Counted from the stretch's first letter, positions 7,990-17,493 are shown. The stretch is 54,884 nt of DNA from Clostridium tepidiprofundi DSM 19306 (GCF_001594005.1 NZ_LTBA01000018.1:1-54884); one strand, 5' to 3'. The notes: generated by a model not told the origin, from the letters alone. Program-made: numbers and translations.

Positions 7990-8088
7990 TTAATGATTTT
8001 TCCGGCGTTTATAAAGAGAAAATATTTTTGTTTTTATTGATACCTCCCAACTTGTTTTTGGTTTTTTTGTGCATCTGAGTTTAAGCAT
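7990..8088 (-). CDS. Candidate 32-aa small protein upstream of the ABC exporter
   Basis: The frame starts at ATG behind a very strong ribosome site (AGGAGGTAGTTGTT) and encodes a basic 32-residue peptide (MLKLRCTKKPKTSWEV...YKRRKNH). It lies after the terminator of the leader region and 87 nt before the exporter start. It could be a second leader peptide or a small protein, or the ribosome site could be fortuitous. No family is recognised. Confidence 0.4.
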   Translation of the reverse strand: MLKLRCTKKPKTSWEVSIKTKIFSLYKRRKNH

Positions 8089-8121
8089 AACAACTACCTC
8101 CTATTATATTTATTTAATAAA

Positions 8122-8148
8122 AAGGGTCATGGAAGTTCCATGACCCTT
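8122..8148 (-). terminator. Intrinsic terminator, candidate attenuator of the ABC exporter operon
   Basis: On the minus strand AAGGGTCATGGA and TCCATGACCCTT form a perfect 12-bp stem with a 3-nt loop, followed by TTTATTAAAT (five T in a row across the stem end). It lies between the 39-aa leader gene and the exporter genes. Confidence 0.85.
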
Positions 8149-8283
8149 AAAAGCATATAGAAATTATCAAAAAATATAATAAGTGGTCACGGTGAGATAA
8201 CCCGCAACCACATGTTTACACAAAATCATATAGTATGCTAATTTAAAACTAAAGAAGATTTATTCGCTGAGGTAGGGTTATCT
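8138..8283 (-). promoter_or_regulatory. Putative ribosome-controlled attenuator (alternative RNA pairings)
   Basis: Minus-strand segments can pair in conflicting ways. Segment A GTGGTTGCGG (8211-8202) pairs with B CCGTGACCAC (8192-8183), giving 10 bp with two wobbles. The inner part of B, CCGTGACC (8192-8185), can instead pair with GGTCATGG (8145-8138), the 5' arm of the terminator, giving 8 bp with one wobble. AGATAACCC (8283-8275), inside the 39-aa leader gene, is an exact 9-nt complement of GGGTTATCT (8203-8195) at the loop of the A:B hairpin. Ribosome position on the leader could thus decide whether the terminator forms. The pairings are seen; the mechanism is inferred by analogy with bmrB-bmrCD. 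Confidence 0.6.
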
Positions 8284-8357
8284 TTTAAAATTATAAAATT
8301 GTATAAAGACATAGCGAGTCCAGTGACAATAAATAAAGTAAATACTCTATTAATCAT
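8238..8357 (-). CDS. 39-aa leader peptide / small membrane protein
   Basis: A short protein, MINRVFTLFIVTGLAMSLYN..., with one hydrophobic segment (about residues 4-25) and a polar tail. The start ATG has a strong ribosome site (AAAGGAGGTAGGAAA). The gene lies 27 nt before an RNA hairpin and 90 nt before a terminator that precedes the ABC exporter genes. By position it matches a leader peptide such as BmrB of Bacillus subtilis; sequence homology to BmrB is not claimed. A separate small-protein function is also possible. Confidence 0.55.
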   Translation of the reverse strand: MINRVFTLFIVTGLAMSLYNFIILKDNPTSANKSSLVLN

Positions 8358-8414
8358 TTTCCTACCTCCTTTACATAAATTTGAATACAAATTAGTATTT
8401 TCTAATCGAAATAA

Positions 8415-8457
8415 ATTATAACACATATAGAATAATATAAAAAGAATATTATGTCAA
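8415..8457 (-). promoter_or_regulatory. Sigma-A type promoter for the 39-aa leader / ABC exporter
   Basis: On the minus strand TTGACA (8457-8452) is followed after 17 nt by TATTCT (8434-8429). A TGTTATAAT extended -10 lies slightly downstream (TATAAT at 8420-8415). Either could start the leader transcript, about 60 nt before the ribosome site. Confidence 0.5.
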
Positions 8458-8483
8458 TATAAAATTCAAAATTTTTCTTTATT

Positions 8484-9866
8484 TTAATAATTTTCTAAAA
8501 AAATTTCTCCAACTTTATATATATCTCCTGCTCCAACAGTTAAAATAATATCGCCTTCATTACAATGTTTATTGAGGTACTCTGCTATTTCACAAAAGCT
8601 GTGTAAATTTAAACAATTAATTCCTTTATCCCTAATTGAATTTCCGAGCATATCTGAACTTACTATACCTGTGTCTTTCTCTCTAGATGCACTGTATATA
8701 TCTGCAAGTATGAGAGTGTCTACACCATAAAAGGCTTCGCTGAATTCATCAAATAAGCTTAATGTTCTAGTATAGGTATGGGGTTGAAATACACAGAAAA
8801 TTTTCTTATGAGGATAAGTATTTGCAGTTTTAATTGTAGCTTTTATTTCTGTTGGATGATGAGCGTAATCATCAATAACTGTAATGTTATTTTTTACTCC
8901 TTTAATTTCAAATCTCCTGTGAGTCCCATGAAAGTTGTATAGACCATTTATTATTGAACTTTGTGAAATATTAAGGCATATTGACGCACAAATACTTGCT
9001 AGTGCATTTAAAACATTGTGTTCTCCCGGTACATTTAAATTAATTGAAAATAGTTTTTTGTTTTCTTTATATAGATCAAAGTGTGCACATCCATTTTTAT
9101 CATAATTAATATTTCTAGCCGTATATGTTCCACTTTTTAAACCATAGGTAATAATATTGCAATTGGCATGCTTTAATATTTCTCTTGCGTTTTCATCATC
9201 ATAGTTAATTACAGCATAACCATTTTCGGGAATAAGTTTGATAAATTTGGCAAAAGTATCTTTTATATGTTCTATGTTTTTATAATAATCTAAATGATCA
9301 GCATCTATGTTAAGTATTATTCCAATATAAGGATAAAATTTCAAAAATGATTCCTTGTATTCGCATGCTTCAGTAATGAAATAATCGCTATTACCTGTGC
9401 GTACATTCCCGCTGATTATGTCAAGTTCTCCACCTACTAAAATCGTTGGGTCTAAATTTTCTTTAATTACTATATGAGAAAGCATTGAAGTGGTCGTTGT
9501 TTTACCATGTGTACCAGCGACAGCTACATTGTATTTATGACCTTTCATGATTTCACCTAAAAAGGTTGCTCTGTCCATTAAAGGTATATTTAATTCTTTT
9601 GCTTTTAGTATTTCGGGATTATCTTTTGATATGGCAGCAGTGTAAACTACTATATCGGAACCATCAACATTATTTGCTTTATGACCTATAAAAATTTCCG
9701 CACCATTATTTTTAAGTGAATCTGTAATATGAGAGGAGTTCACATCAGAACCGGAAACTTTATATCCATTTTCAATAAGTATTTCTGCAAGCCCACTCAT
9801 GCTAATTCCACCAATACCAATAAAGTGGATTTTTTTGTGCCTATCATTTATAAAATCAAAAGACAA
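8484..9866 (-). CDS. murC: UDP-N-acetylmuramate--L-alanine ligase
   Basis: The 460-aa enzyme adds L-alanine to UDP-MurNAc using ATP, the first amino-acid step of peptidoglycan synthesis, in the cytoplasm. It shows the Rossmann start [17 protein letters not shown], the ATP loop [11 protein letters not shown], the central [14 protein letters not shown] segment and the C-terminal [10 protein letters not shown] motif typical of MurC. Translation probably starts at TTG (9866) behind AAGGAGTTGATAATA. The upstream in-frame ATG would add 25 non-conserved residues with no ribosome site. It diverges from purR, with about 245 nt between them. Confidence 0.95.
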   Translation of the reverse strand: MSFDFINDRHKKIHFIGIGGISMSGLAEILIENGYKVSGSDVNSSHITDSLKNNGAEIFIGHKANNVDGSDIVVYTAAISKDNPEILKAKELNIPLMDRATFLGEIMKGHKYNVAVAGTHGKTTTTSMLSHIVIKENLDPTILVGGELDIISGNVRTGNSDYFITEACEYKESFLKFYPYIGIILNIDADHLDYYKNIEHIKDTFAKFIKLIPENGYAVINYDDENAREILKHANCNIITYGLKSGTYTARNINYDKNGCAHFDLYKENKKLFSINLNVPGEHNVLNALASICASICLNISQSSIINGLYNFHGTHRRFEIKGVKNNITVIDDYAHHPTEIKATIKTANTYPHKKIFCVFQPHTYTRTLSLFDEFSEAFYGVDTLILADIYSASREKDTGIVSSDMLGNSIRDKGINCLNLHSFCEIAEYLNKHCNEGDIILTVGAGDIYKVGEIFLENY

Positions 9867-10017
9867 TATTATCAACTCCTTAAAAGTGTTTATTAACTTA
9901 CTATTATTAATTATATACAAATTTAGTGAAAAACGATACAAGAATAAAGATTTTGTTGGAATTTTATATTAATTTAGAGTGAAAAAGTAAATTTGATATA
10001 AATAATTTAAATTCTTA

Positions 10018-10047
10018 TTGACAATATTAAAAATATAATATTAAACT
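10018..10047 (+). promoter_or_regulatory. Possible purR promoter
   Basis: TTGACA at 10018-10023 is followed after 18 nt by TAAACT (10042-10047). The -35 is perfect, the -10 is weak. Confidence 0.35.
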
Positions 10048-10111
10048 ATGAATAATGAAATAATTTTTTTCAAAAAAATTCGGAAAATAAAAATGTATAG
10101 GTGAGTGTGCT

Positions 10112-10933
10112 ATGAAAATTAAATTCAATAGAAATCAAAGAATATCATGTATCACAAAGGTATTGATAGATAACCCAAATAAAATAATTAACTTAAATAA
10201 TTTTACTAAAATGTTCAATGCGGCAAAATCAACAATAAGTGAAGACATTGTTATAGTAAGAGAAGCCTTAAATAAGTTATGTATGGGCAAGGTTGAAACT
10301 GTGGCAGGGGCTTCTGGAGGTGTTAAATATATACCCCAAATATCTAGTGAAGAATCGAAGGAATTTGTTGATGAACTTTGTGAAATTCTTAAGAATCCTA
10401 TGAGAATAATTGTAGGTAATTTTATTTATATGACCGATATATTATATGATCCGTATATTATCACTAGAGCAGCAGTAATAATAGCAAGTAAGTTTGCAGA
10501 ACTAGAAATTGATTATGTTATTACTGTAGAAACTAAAGGTATACCTCTTGCTTTTGAAGTGGCAAAATTATTAGGAGTACAGCTTTTAATAGTAAGGAGA
10601 GATACAAAGGTTACTGAGGGAACTACTATTAGTATAAATTATATATCAGGTTCTAGTAAAAGAATTCAAACAATGTCATTATCGAAGAGAGCAATAAAAA
10701 AAGGTAGTAAGTGCATCTTTATTGATGATTTTATGAAGGCTGGTGGAACTGCGAATGGTATAATCAATTTATTAAAAGAATTTGAAAGCGAAGTTTTGGG
10801 CATGGGAGTGTTAATAGATGATGTAACTACACAACATAAGTTAGTTGGAGAATATATTTCTTTAATAGATTTTAAAGGAATTGATGAAAATGGAAGAGTT
10901 GAATTGGTTCCTTCACAAAAAAAGCACCCTTAA
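10112..10933 (+). CDS. purR: Pur operon repressor
   Basis: The 273-aa protein matches the Bacillus-type PurR. Residues 1-75 form a winged helix (NRNQRISCITKVLIDNPNK..., KSTISEDIVIVREAL). The rest is a phosphoribosyltransferase fold with the PRPP-binding signature CIFIDDFMKAGGTANG. PurR represses purine genes and is released by PRPP. The ATG follows GGTGAGTGTGCT. The location directly before spoVG and glmU matches the Bacillus/Clostridium gene order; prs, which makes PRPP, is two genes downstream. Confidence 0.95.
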   Translation: MKIKFNRNQRISCITKVLIDNPNKIINLNNFTKMFNAAKSTISEDIVIVREALNKLCMGKVETVAGASGGVKYIPQISSEESKEFVDELCEILKNPMRIIVGNFIYMTDILYDPYIITRAAVIIASKFAELEIDYVITVETKGIPLAFEVAKLLGVQLLIVRRDTKVTEGTTISINYISGSSKRIQTMSLSKRAIKKGSKCIFIDDFMKAGGTANGIINLLKEFESEVLGMGVLIDDVTTQHKLVGEYISLIDFKGIDENGRVELVPSQKKHP

Positions 10934-10978
10934 TCTTTAGAATATTTAAAAAAATTAATAAAATTTTAAATATTTAGA

Positions 10979-11004
10979 AGGAAAAATAAAATATATAGAG
11001 AAAT
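10979..11004 (+). promoter_or_regulatory. Possible sigma-H promoter of spoVG
   Basis: AGGAAAAAT followed after about 11-12 nt by GAGAAAT loosely fits the sigma-H pattern (AGGAWWT, then RNNGAAT). In Bacillus spoVG is a sigma-H gene, which is the main support. Confidence 0.3.
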
Positions 11005-11040
11005 ACTTAATTAAATTAACTGTGTATAGGAGGTAGACAT

Positions 11041-11346
11041 ATGCAAATTACAGATGTTAGAATTAGGAAGATTTCCGCAGATAGTAAAATGAAGGCTATA
11101 GTTTCAGTAACTTTTGATAATGAGTTTGTTGTACATGATATTAAGGTTATTGAAGGAAAGAATGGACTTTTCATAGCTATGCCTAGTAGAAAGACACCAA
11201 GTGGTGAATTTAAAGATATTACTCATCCTATAAATACTGAAACTAGACAGAAAATTCAGGATGCTATTTTAGAAGAATATGAAAAGGTTAAGAATGAATT
11301 AGAAGATTCTAAAGAAGATGATATTGGAGAAATTATCGAGGAATAA
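11041..11346 (+). CDS. spoVG: Septation/sporulation regulator SpoVG
   Basis: The 101-aa protein matches SpoVG over its whole length: [11 protein letters not shown], the central [17 protein letters not shown], then [19 protein letters not shown]. SpoVG is a small nucleic-acid-binding protein that affects asymmetric septation and other processes. It starts at ATG behind AGGAGGTAGACAT, ends with an acidic tail typical of the family, and is followed at once by a terminator, so it forms a single-gene unit. Confidence 0.97.
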   Translation: MQITDVRIRKISADSKMKAIVSVTFDNEFVVHDIKVIEGKNGLFIAMPSRKTPSGEFKDITHPINTETRQKIQDAILEEYEKVKNELEDSKEDDIGEIIEE

Positions 11347-11383
11347 AAAGGAGCTATACATTAGGAGTGTAGGCTCCTTTTTG
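11345..11383 (+). terminator. Terminator after spoVG
   Basis: AAAAAGGAGC and GCTCCTTTTT form the stem, ending in a T-run. Confidence 0.9.
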
Positions 11384-11410
11384 TTTGCACAGAAAATATT
11401 TTTTTTTATG

Positions 11411-11439
11411 TTGAAAATATACACTTAATAAAATATAAT
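11411..11439 (+). promoter_or_regulatory. Sigma-A promoter of glmU-prs
   Basis: TTGAAA (11411-11416), a 17-nt spacer and TATAAT (11434-11439), 65 nt upstream of the glmU start. Confidence 0.75.
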
Positions 11440-11504
11440 ATAAGAGGATTTTTAATTAAATATATGTTAGTATTGATAAAATAAGTTTTAAAAGAGGTGT
11501 TAAA

Positions 11505-12878
11505 TTGAATAAATGTGCTATTATATTAGCTGCTGGTGAAGGAAAAAGAATGAAATCAAATTTACCTAAGGTTCTTCACAAGGTCTGTGGTAAAGAAATG
11601 ATTAATCATGTTATTGATACTATAAGCAAAGCAGGAATAGGTAGTATTGATATAGTAATAGGAAAAAATTCAGAACAAGTTAAAAAAGCAACTGAAGATA
11701 AGGGGGTTACTTATTCTTTGCAGTGTGAGCAGCTAGGTACAGGGCATGCTGTTATGTGTGCAGAGGAGTTTTTAAAAGGTAAGAGTGGAACGGTCGCAAT
11801 TTTTGTTGGTGATGGACCACTAATAACTGAACATATGGTAAAAGAGCTTTTTGAATTTCATGAAAATGGGAAATATAAGACTACAGTTATAACATCGTTC
11901 TTGAATGAGCCTGCTAAATATGGTCGAATTGTTAGAGATATAAATAATGAAGTGAAAAAGATAGTTGAATTTAAGGACTGCACAGAGGAAGAAAGAAATA
12001 TTAATGAGATTAATGCAGGAATGTATTGCTTCGATATAAAATGCTTACTAGATAATTTAAATAAATTAAGCAATGACAATGCTCAAAAAGAGTATTATTT
12101 GACTGATGTGATTGAGATATTTAAGAAGCAAGGATATAAGATAGGGGCGTTTAATGTGCCTTTTGATATTGTTACAGCGGTTAATTCTAGGAATGAACTT
12201 GCAAATGCTGAACAAATTATGAGAAATAGAATTAACAATAAGCACATGGAAAATGGTGTTACTATAATAGATCCTGGTAGTACTTATATTGATTCAGAGG
12301 TTGTTATAGGAAAAGATACCATAATATATCCTGGAAATGTGCTTCAGGGGAATACTATTATTAAGGATAACTGTGTATTATATCCGAATTCAAGGATAAA
12401 GGATAGTATTATAGAATATGGTGTTATTATTCAAAATTCAGTAATTTTGGATAGTTATATAGGAGAAAATACTACTGTTGGACCTTTTGCTTATGTTAGA
12501 CCAGAATCGAATATTGGAGCAAATGCAAGAATAGGAGATTTTGTTGAAATTAAAAAATCTACAATAGGTGATAATACAAAAGTATCTCATCTTACATATA
12601 TAGGAGATGCTGAAGTTGGTAGTGGATGTAACTTTGGATGTGGTACTGTTGTTGTAAATTACGATGGTAAGAAAAAACATAAAACAATAGTAGGGAACAA
12701 TGCATTTATTGGGTGCAACACTAACTTGGTATCACCTGTTGAGGTTAAAGATAATTCATATATTGCAGCAGGCTCTACAATTACTAAAGAAGTGCCTGAA
12801 GGGGCATTAGCTATTGCAAGAGCTAAACAAGTAAATATCAATAACTGGGTAGAGAAAAAGGGGCTTAAGAAAAAATAA
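11505..12878 (+). CDS. glmU: Bifunctional GlcN-1-P acetyltransferase / GlcNAc-1-P uridyltransferase
   Basis: The 457-aa enzyme makes UDP-N-acetylglucosamine, the precursor of peptidoglycan. The N-terminal uridyltransferase domain begins with [18 protein letters not shown], and QLGTGHAV and GDGPLI follow. The C-terminal half is a left-handed beta-helix of hexapeptide repeats ending near [17 protein letters not shown]. The start is TTG behind AAGAGGTGTTAAA; the next residues [14 protein letters not shown] confirm it. prs follows 12 nt later, in the conserved glmU-prs order. Confidence 0.97.
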   Translation: MNKCAIILAAGEGKRMKSNLPKVLHKVCGKEMINHVIDTISKAGIGSIDIVIGKNSEQVKKATEDKGVTYSLQCEQLGTGHAVMCAEEFLKGKSGTVAIFVGDGPLITEHMVKELFEFHENGKYKTTVITSFLNEPAKYGRIVRDINNEVKKIVEFKDCTEEERNINEINAGMYCFDIKCLLDNLNKLSNDNAQKEYYLTDVIEIFKKQGYKIGAFNVPFDIVTAVNSRNELANAEQIMRNRINNKHMENGVTIIDPGSTYIDSEVVIGKDTIIYPGNVLQGNTIIKDNCVLYPNSRIKDSIIEYGVIIQNSVILDSYIGENTTVGPFAYVRPESNIGANARIGDFVEIKKSTIGDNTKVSHLTYIGDAEVGSGCNFGCGTVVVNYDGKKKHKTIVGNNAFIGCNTNLVSPVEVKDNSYIAAGSTITKEVPEGALAIARAKQVNINNWVEKKGLKKK

Positions 12879-12890
12879 GGAGGTTTTTCA

Positions 12891-13847
12891 ATGCAGGCAC
12901 ATGGCAAGAATATCAAAATTTTTACGGGTAATTCTAATCCTAAGCTAGCTGAAGATATTGCAGACATATTGGGTGTGCATTTAGGAGATTCAGAGGTAAC
13001 TAGATTCAGTGATGGAGAAATTTCTGTTAATATCAATGAAACAGTGCGTGGGGCGGATGTTTTTGTTGTTCAGTCGACGAATGATCCAGTAAATGATCAC
13101 TTGATGGAATTGTTGATTATGATTGATGCATTCAAAAGAGCTTCAGCTGGAAGAATTACTGCTGTTATGCCATACTATGGGTATGCAAGACAGGATAGAA
13201 AGGCTAAAGCTAGAGATCCTATTACTTCAAAGCTTGTTGCTGATCTTTTAACTGCAGCGGGTGCAGATAGGATTTTGGCCATGGATTTACACGCAGCACA
13301 GATACAAGGGTATTTCAATATTCCAGTAGATCATTTGATGGGAAGTCCATTATTAGCAAAATATTTTATTGAGAAGGGCTTTAAGGAAGATGAAGATACT
13401 ATAATAGTTTCTCCGGATTTAGGAAGTGTAACAAGAGCAAGAAAATTTGCAGATAGGCTTCATGCATCTATCGCAATAATAGATAAGAGAAGACCAAAAG
13501 CAAATGTATCAGAGGTTATGAATATCATAGGCGATATTAAAGGCAAGAGATGTATAATGATAGATGATATGATAGATACAGCTGGAACGATTACAAATGC
13601 AGCGGCAGCATTGGTGGAAAGAGGTGCAAAAGAAGTATATGCATGTTGCAGTCATGCTGTTTTGTCAGGGCCGGCAATTGAAAGACTTGAGAAATCTGTG
13701 ATAAAAGAAGTTGTAATGTTACATACTATAGATCTTCCAAAGGAAAAGATTATAGATAAGTTTACTGTTTTACCAGTAGCTCCTATTTTTGCAGAGGCGA
13801 TTCGAAGAATATATGAGGATGTTTCTGTGAGTAAGTTATTTGAATAA
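12891..13847 (+). CDS. prs: Ribose-phosphate pyrophosphokinase
   Basis: The 318-aa enzyme makes PRPP from ribose-5-phosphate and ATP, feeding purine, pyrimidine, histidine and NAD synthesis. Family features are [28 protein letters not shown], the flexible loop [28 protein letters not shown] and the PRPP loop [12 protein letters not shown]. It has the usual length and a strong ribosome site (AAGGAGGTTTTTCA). It lies in an operon with glmU and is followed by a terminator. PRPP is also the ligand of PurR encoded just upstream. Confidence 0.98.
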   Translation: MQAHGKNIKIFTGNSNPKLAEDIADILGVHLGDSEVTRFSDGEISVNINETVRGADVFVVQSTNDPVNDHLMELLIMIDAFKRASAGRITAVMPYYGYARQDRKAKARDPITSKLVADLLTAAGADRILAMDLHAAQIQGYFNIPVDHLMGSPLLAKYFIEKGFKEDEDTIIVSPDLGSVTRARKFADRLHASIAIIDKRRPKANVSEVMNIIGDIKGKRCIMIDDMIDTAGTITNAAAALVERGAKEVYACCSHAVLSGPAIERLEKSVIKEVVMLHTIDLPKEKIIDKFTVLPVAPIFAEAIRRIYEDVSVSKLFE

Positions 13848-13856
13848 TATTTATTT

Positions 13857-13888
13857 GATGCAGTAGTTTGATTGCTACTGCATTTTTT
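13857..13888 (+). terminator. Terminator after prs
   Basis: TGCAGTAG and CTACTGCA form an 8-bp stem followed by TTTTTT. Confidence 0.88.
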
Positions 13889-13932
13889 AGGTTTTATAGT
13901 GTTCAAAATTGCTATTTTTTATAGATTTTACG

Positions 13933-13980
13933 AGACTTCTGCTTTTATAGGTGGGAGATTGAAGTTTTTGCTTCAGATGG
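13933..13980. repeat. Dispersed hairpin repeat, copy 1
   Basis: Reads GACTTCTGCTTTTATAGG, then TGGGAGATTGAAG, then TTTTTGCTTCAG. It is a diverged copy of the unit at 30,514. The first hairpin survives through G-T pairs, and GAAG/CTTC forms a second small stem. It sits just after the prs terminator. Confidence 0.55.
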
Positions 13981-14137
13981 ATTAGAGTCGAGTTCACTAT
14001 TTTTTTTTATTTTGACTCAATATTAATTGTTAATAGGTAAATAATTTGTAACTTTTTTATTAATTCAAGTAATGCTAATACAAAATATGATAAAGTAATA
14101 TTATACAAGTATGTAATTAAATTTGGGGGGATTAATT

Positions 14138-14824
14138 TTGGAAGGAACATTAGGGAAAGTACTAATAGTTGATGATGATGAGAATATTTGCGATATAATA
14201 AATATGTATTTAATGAATACAGGTTATGATACGTGTATAGCACATGATGGCAAGGAAGCACTTGAAGAGTTTCATAGTTACATTCCAGATTTAGTTTTAT
14301 TGGATATTATGCTTCCTTATATTGATGGTATGGATGTTCTTAAAGCTATAAGAAAGGAAAGCGAAACACCAGTTATACTTCTAACTGCTAGGGGAGAAAC
14401 TTTTGATAAAGTTTTAGGTTTGGAATTAGGAGCAGATGACTATATAGTTAAACCTTTTGAACCTAAAGAACTTCTTGCAAGAATAAAGGCTGTTTTAAGG
14501 CGATATAATGCAGATAATAAGGGTAAAGAAATTTTAACATTCGATAATTTATATATAGATGCAAATTCGTATAAAGTTATATATGCAGACAAAGAGATAA
14601 AGATGCCACCAAAAGAATTTGAACTGTTATATTATTTAGCTGTGAACAAAAACAAGGTTTTTACTAGAGAACAGCTTCTCTGTGAAGTATGGGGATATGA
14701 TTATCCTGGTGATTCAAGAACGGTTGATGTTCATATAAAAAGATTAAGAGAAAAACTTGAAGGAGAATCTTCGTGGCAAATTGAAACTGTTTGGGGCGTA
14801 GGATATAAATTTGAGGTGAAATAA
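14138..14824 (+). CDS. OmpR-family response regulator
   Basis: The 228-aa protein has a receiver domain with the acidic pair in VLIVDDDEN, the phospho-acceptor Asp56 in LVLLDIMLP and the lysine in DDYIVKPF. A C-terminal winged helix follows (EFELLYYLAVNKNKVFTREQLL...DVHIKRLREKLE). It is the transcription factor of a two-component system with the kinase that starts on its last base. I chose TTG at 14138, which sits 7 nt after GGGGGG; an upstream TTG at 14123 lies before that ribosome site. Targets are unknown, though the HtrA-like gene next to it is a candidate. Confidence 0.92.
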   Translation: MEGTLGKVLIVDDDENICDIINMYLMNTGYDTCIAHDGKEALEEFHSYIPDLVLLDIMLPYIDGMDVLKAIRKESETPVILLTARGETFDKVLGLELGADDYIVKPFEPKELLARIKAVLRRYNADNKGKEILTFDNLYIDANSYKVIYADKEIKMPPKEFELLYYLAVNKNKVFTREQLLCEVWGYDYPGDSRTVDVHIKRLREKLEGESSWQIETVWGVGYKFEVK

Positions 14825-16239
14825 TGCGAAAAAAAGGTTTATTTTCTAAAATGGTTGCTGTTTATATAATAATTATTGCAGTTACATTTGTCATACTTGC
14901 TGCGTTTCTTTCGTATTGGTTTCAAGGGTATTATTATAAACAAAGGAAAGAACAACTTATAACTCAAACAGCTACTATAAGCAAAATAGCTATGGATTAC
15001 GTTAATAATGTTGAAACGCCAAGTCAAATAAATGAAAGATTAAAATTTATGGCTAGGTATTTAAAAGCAGATATTTGGCTTATAGATAGTTCAGGGTATG
15101 TATATGCTGTTTCTAGCGAAAAGAATAAGGAATATTTAAGAAATCAGTTATTTAAAGATGATATTGAAAAATTAAAAAAGAATCAAATAATAGAAAAAAA
15201 GGATATAAAAAGTTCAGAGTATGATAATTATGGGCATGTTATGGAAGTACCTATAATAACAGAAAATGGTGATTTTATAGGTGCAGTAGTAATGAACACT
15301 CCTATTTTTCAAATAGCTGAACCTCTTAAAAAAGTATATACTATAATATGGATATCGGTAATGTTAGCAATGTTACCAGCATGTATATTTATATATTGGT
15401 TTTCACAGAAAATAATTTTAAAGCCCTTGAATGAAATTAACACAACTGCTAAAAAGATTTCAAAAGGTGAAGTTGAAAGAAGAGTTTATATTGATTCAGA
15501 TGATGAAATAGGTAATCTAGCGCGAACTTTTAATTTCATGGCGGATTCACTAGAAAAAGTCGAACAAAATAGGAGACGATTTATATCTAATGTTTCTCAC
15601 GAGATAAGGTCGCCTATAACTTCTATAAAGGGATTTATAGGAGGTATAATTGATGGCGTAATTCCAAAGGATAAGGAAAATTATTATTTGAAAATGGCAT
15701 ATGAGGAAACTCAAAGATTGACGAGGTTGGTAAATGATTTGTTGGATTTATCTGCGATAGAATCGGGTAAATTCAGTTTGATAATTGAAGAAATAAATAT
15801 AAATGAAATTATAAGACTTACTGTACTGAAATTTGAAAATAAAATAAAAGAGAAAAGATTAAAAGTTGATGTTTGTTTTGATAGTGATCAATTGTATGTA
15901 TATGGTGATAGAGATAGATTGATTCAAGTTGTGACAAACTTGATAGATAATGCTATAAAGTACTCAAAACATGGAGGAAATATACAAATAAATTCTAAGG
16001 CAAAAGGTAAAAAGGTGTTTATTTCTTTTTATAATGATGGCAATAAGATATCTGATGAAGAATTAAATCATATTTGGGAAAGATTTTATAAGATAGATAA
16101 AGCTAGAACATCAAAGATGAGTACAGGGTTAGGTCTTTCAATAGTTAGGGGAATATTAACTCAATTAGGAGAAGATATTTGGGTTAATAATAAAGACAAT
16201 GGAGTATGCTTTACATTTACATTAACCAGAGCAGTATAG
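14824..16239 (+). CDS. Sensor histidine kinase
   Basis: The 471-aa membrane kinase has TM1 (about 10-32), an extracytoplasmic sensor domain of about 135 residues, TM2 (about 171-193), a HAMP linker (about 195-245), the phosphorylated His259 in FISNVSHEIRSPITSI, and a C-terminal ATPase domain with N box NLIDNAIKYS and G box TGLGLSIVRG. It overlaps the response regulator by one base (TAATG), so the pair is coupled. The signal cannot be read from the sequence. The following HtrA-like membrane protein suggests a cell-envelope theme, as in many Firmicute two-component/HtrA clusters. Confidence 0.93.
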   Translation: MRKKGLFSKMVAVYIIIIAVTFVILAAFLSYWFQGYYYKQRKEQLITQTATISKIAMDYVNNVETPSQINERLKFMARYLKADIWLIDSSGYVYAVSSEKNKEYLRNQLFKDDIEKLKKNQIIEKKDIKSSEYDNYGHVMEVPIITENGDFIGAVVMNTPIFQIAEPLKKVYTIIWISVMLAMLPACIFIYWFSQKIILKPLNEINTTAKKISKGEVERRVYIDSDDEIGNLARTFNFMADSLEKVEQNRRRFISNVSHEIRSPITSIKGFIGGIIDGVIPKDKENYYLKMAYEETQRLTRLVNDLLDLSAIESGKFSLIIEEININEIIRLTVLKFENKIKEKRLKVDVCFDSDQLYVYGDRDRLIQVVTNLIDNAIKYSKHGGNIQINSKAKGKKVFISFYNDGNKISDEELNHIWERFYKIDKARTSKMSTGLGLSIVRGILTQLGEDIWVNNKDNGVCFTFTLTRAV

Positions 16240-16301
16240 ATAGCTTTTTATAAAAAACAAATTGAAATAATGATTTAATGGGTTAGGAAGTGGTATTTTA
16301 G

Positions 16302-17471
16302 ATGAAACATAAAAATTTAGATATGAGTCATAAAGAACAAAACAATGAAATATTTAATAATTTTCATAAATACCACATTAAATTTCGCAAAAGCAAGACA
16401 AGAAAGAGAATGAAAGTTATTACTAAGGTTGTAGCTTTTATTGCAATTGCAGCATTTTCAGGGGCAATGTCAAGCATGTATGTTATTAACAAGACTAATT
16501 TAAGTCATAAATATTATTCATCAAATGGTTATAATGATATTTCAAATTTGTATAGTGATATAATAGGTAATGTCGTTAAAAATTTAGGGCAAACGGTTGT
16601 TGGTGTTTACACTCAATATGAAAATGGAAAATATTGCGATAATGGCTCAGGAATAATTATTTCATCTGATGGATATATAGTAACTAGTGCAAAATTAGTG
16701 AATAAAAAATGTAATACTTTTGTAAAATTAAATACTTCAAAGACTTATAAAGCTAAAATTATTGGAAAAAATGAAGCTTTTAATTTAGCAGTAATTAAAA
16801 TTGATAAAAATAATTTACCATTTGCAAAGCTAGGTGATTCCAAAAATGTAAAGGTTGGAGATTTTATTGTTGCGGTAGGAAATCCTTTAGGAGAAAAAAA
16901 CTGTGGAGCTATAACTACTGGAATAATTAGCTCTATTAGTACGAGAAAAATTAAGTGCAGTGACAAATCAGGTAGGTATACTGCATATAAACTATTAGAA
17001 ACCGATGCAACAATGAATTATGGTAACATAGGTGGTGCTTTATGTAATTCTTCGGGTGAAATTATTGGAATAAATGATTATATGAGCAGTAAAGATGGTA
17101 AAGCTAATAATGTAGTATGTGCAGTTTCGAGTAATGAAGCTAATTATATAATTAATTCTTTGATTAGTAAGAATCAAGTCTTAAAAACAGTTTTAGGGAT
17201 TTATGGTGGTACGGCAGTACCTGTAGATACTAGCGGAATTACAGGAATTTATGTTCAACATATTTCAAAAGGAAGTAGTGCAGATAAGGCGAATATAAGA
17301 CCTACAGATATTATTGTTGAAGCGGATAATGTCAATATGCACAAGATAGATGATTTGAATGATATTCTTGCTTGCCATAATGCGGGAGATACTATAAAAT
17401 GTAAAATATGGAGAAATGGTAAGTTTTTATTCGTAAATATAGTTATTTCTGAATTCGATAAGAAAGATTAA
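16302..17471 (+). CDS. HtrA/DegP-like membrane protein with inactive protease domain, plus PDZ
   Basis: The 389-aa protein has the HtrA layout: a basic cytoplasmic N-terminus, one membrane segment (about 40-62), a trypsin-like domain (about 90-290) and a PDZ domain (about 300-380). The three catalytic positions are all changed. The usual TNxHVV histidine is K131 in TSAKLV, the DLAV aspartate is N161 in FNLAVIKI, and the GNSGGPL serine is I243 in GNIGGAL. The surrounding fold motifs GSGIIISSDGYIVT, GDFIVAVGNPLG and LLETDATMN are kept. It should therefore fold but not cut peptides. It follows a two-component pair and may act as a sensor partner, chaperone or peptide binder. Confidence 0.85.
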   Translation: MKHKNLDMSHKEQNNEIFNNFHKYHIKFRKSKTRKRMKVITKVVAFIAIAAFSGAMSSMYVINKTNLSHKYYSSNGYNDISNLYSDIIGNVVKNLGQTVVGVYTQYENGKYCDNGSGIIISSDGYIVTSAKLVNKKCNTFVKLNTSKTYKAKIIGKNEAFNLAVIKIDKNNLPFAKLGDSKNVKVGDFIVAVGNPLGEKNCGAITTGIISSISTRKIKCSDKSGRYTAYKLLETDATMNYGNIGGALCNSSGEIIGINDYMSSKDGKANNVVCAVSSNEANYIINSLISKNQVLKTVLGIYGGTAVPVDTSGITGIYVQHISKGSSADKANIRPTDIIVEADNVNMHKIDDLNDILACHNAGDTIKCKIWRNGKFLFVNIVISEFDKKD

Positions 17472-17493
17472 ACTAAGGAGGAAAAGTACAAAC

